Below, piece after piece: positions 4,983-5,743 of a DNA stretch of 5,743 bases. Position 1 is the first letter of the stretch, and the number at the start of each line of letters is the position of its first letter. The position numbers and the translations under genes were made by a program. Under the pieces are notes generated by a model, which was given only the letters and a program-made list of their open reading frames with translations, was not told where the DNA came from and did no database searches. This DNA comes from an uncultured Clostridium sp. (GTDB taxonomy: Bacteria; Bacillota; Clostridia; TANB77; CAG-508), in contig CAMSEM010000081.1 in the NCBI GenBank assembly GCA_947057505.1, forward strand, positions 1 through 5,743, given 5' to 3'.

Positions 4983-5743
4983 TCATTTAGAACAATATCT
5001 ACAAAGTATTGCCTCTAACCCTATTTGTAAATCTATTAATCCTATTTTATAATTACTATCTAAGTTGATTAATTCTTCTAATATTTTACGTAGTTCTTGT
5101 GTTTTAAAATATCTTGCTTGAGTTTTATATTTTGCTACTAAAAACATTTGATTTGGTTTTAAGTTCATAGCAGTTGCTACATCTTGATGATTTTCTTCTG
5201 CTACTTTGATAATATATAATTTTTTAAAATGATTATATAAAGTAATTAATATTTTTTGAACTGGTTCTTTATTAGCTATTAATCCATGTAAAACTTGCAT
5301 TGCTTTTTCTATTTCTTTTTTTCCTAGATTATCTGTTAAATCAAAAATAACAGCTTGTATTTGTTTGGTGCAAAGTAAGTCTATATCTTGTTTTATAATG
5401 GTTTCTCCTTGTCCCTTATATTCAATCAATTTTCTTATTTCATTCATTAAGTCTTGCATGCTAGTTCCACAACATTCTACTAAATATTTAGCAGTAGCAT
5501 CGTCCATTTGTACTCGATATGCCATGCATACTTTTTTTAAGTTTGCTACAATTTCTGGTAGCTTTAATAATGCAAATTCTTTTACTTCTCCTATTTTTTC
5601 AATGGTTTGATATAAAGTATTCTTTTCTGCTTCTTGCTCAACAAATAATAATTCTATTGTTAGTTCTATCTCTTCTTTATTTTCTTGCAAATACATTGCT
5701 ATTTTTTCTTGCAGTGGCATTTTGGTATCTTGAACATTTTTCT
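4983..5743 (-). CDS. holA: DNA polymerase III delta subunit (clamp loader), N-terminus beyond window
   Basis: HolA is the delta subunit of the clamp loader; it opens the sliding clamp so that it can be loaded onto primed DNA. The last 252 codons are visible. The frame stays open to the right edge, so Met at 5720 is internal, not the start. The family has about 330-340 residues, so roughly a quarter is missing. Visible parts, by the residues shown: the end of the AAA+-like domain I (ELTIELLFVEQEAEKNTLYQ), domain II with the pattern GTSMQDLMNEIRKLIEY, and the collar domain III with AVIFDLTDNLGKKEIEKAM, IANKEPVQKILITLYNHFKKL and the C-terminal LINLDSNYKIGLIDLQIGLE. These match the delta pattern of NE..KL..Y, then IF.L.D, then D...K.G at the end. 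ylmH follows 96 nt downstream in the same direction. Confidence 0.9.
   Translation of the reverse strand, partial: KNVQDTKMPLQEKIAMYLQENKEEIELTIELLFVEQEAEKNTLYQTIEKIGEVKEFALLKLPEIVANLKKVCMAYRVQMDDATAKYLVECCGTSMQDLMNEIRKLIEYKGQGETIIKQDIDLLCTKQIQAVIFDLTDNLGKKEIEKAMQVLHGLIANKEPVQKILITLYNHFKKLYIIKVAEENHQDVATAMNLKPNQMFLVAKYKTQARYFKTQELRKILEELINLDSNYKIGLIDLQIGLEAILCRYCSK

Overview
The window is very AT-rich, with strong AGGAG-type ribosome binding sites, sigma-A-like promoters and protein families typical of low-GC Firmicutes. An uncultured gut-type Clostridia member is the best guess. That guess rests mainly on the clostridial prepilin-like protein, the Firmicutes-style Y-family polymerase and YlmH; no rRNA or marker gene fixes the taxon. 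Every gene I can support is on the minus strand, so transcription runs from high to low coordinates.

In transcription order: (1) 5743-4983, the C-terminal 252 residues of holA (DNA polymerase III delta, clamp loader), cut by the window edge. (2) 4886-4065, ylmH, an S4-domain RNA-binding protein linked to ribosome-associated quality control. (3) 4064-3776, an extremely AT-rich gap with a long imperfect hairpin (possible terminator) followed by a good promoter. (4) 3775-1684, a large surface-type gene with a prepilin-like N-terminus, a middle region with Ig-like beta-rich character, and a C-terminal FGE/C-type-lectin-like domain. Its last 46 codons are displaced by a one-base frameshift near 1824-1829. 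(5) 1596-1557, a consensus promoter overlapped by a perfect 25-bp palindrome. (6) 1551-343, a Y-family DNA polymerase (DinB type) starting at TTG. (7) 288-260, another good promoter. (8) 181-1, the first 60 codons of a small two-helix membrane protein that runs off the left edge.

holA and ylmH are housekeeping genes of replication and translation. The surface gene looks like an accessory insertion between ylmH and dinB, with its own promoter and a C-terminal domain of higher GC. The polymerase appears to be controlled separately by a repressor that I cannot name, because its operator-like palindrome is not the usual Firmicutes LexA box. The most notable points are this promoter/operator/start arrangement and the frameshifted prepilin-like adhesin. 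I see no tRNA, rRNA, CRISPR array, transposase or reverse transcriptase in the window.
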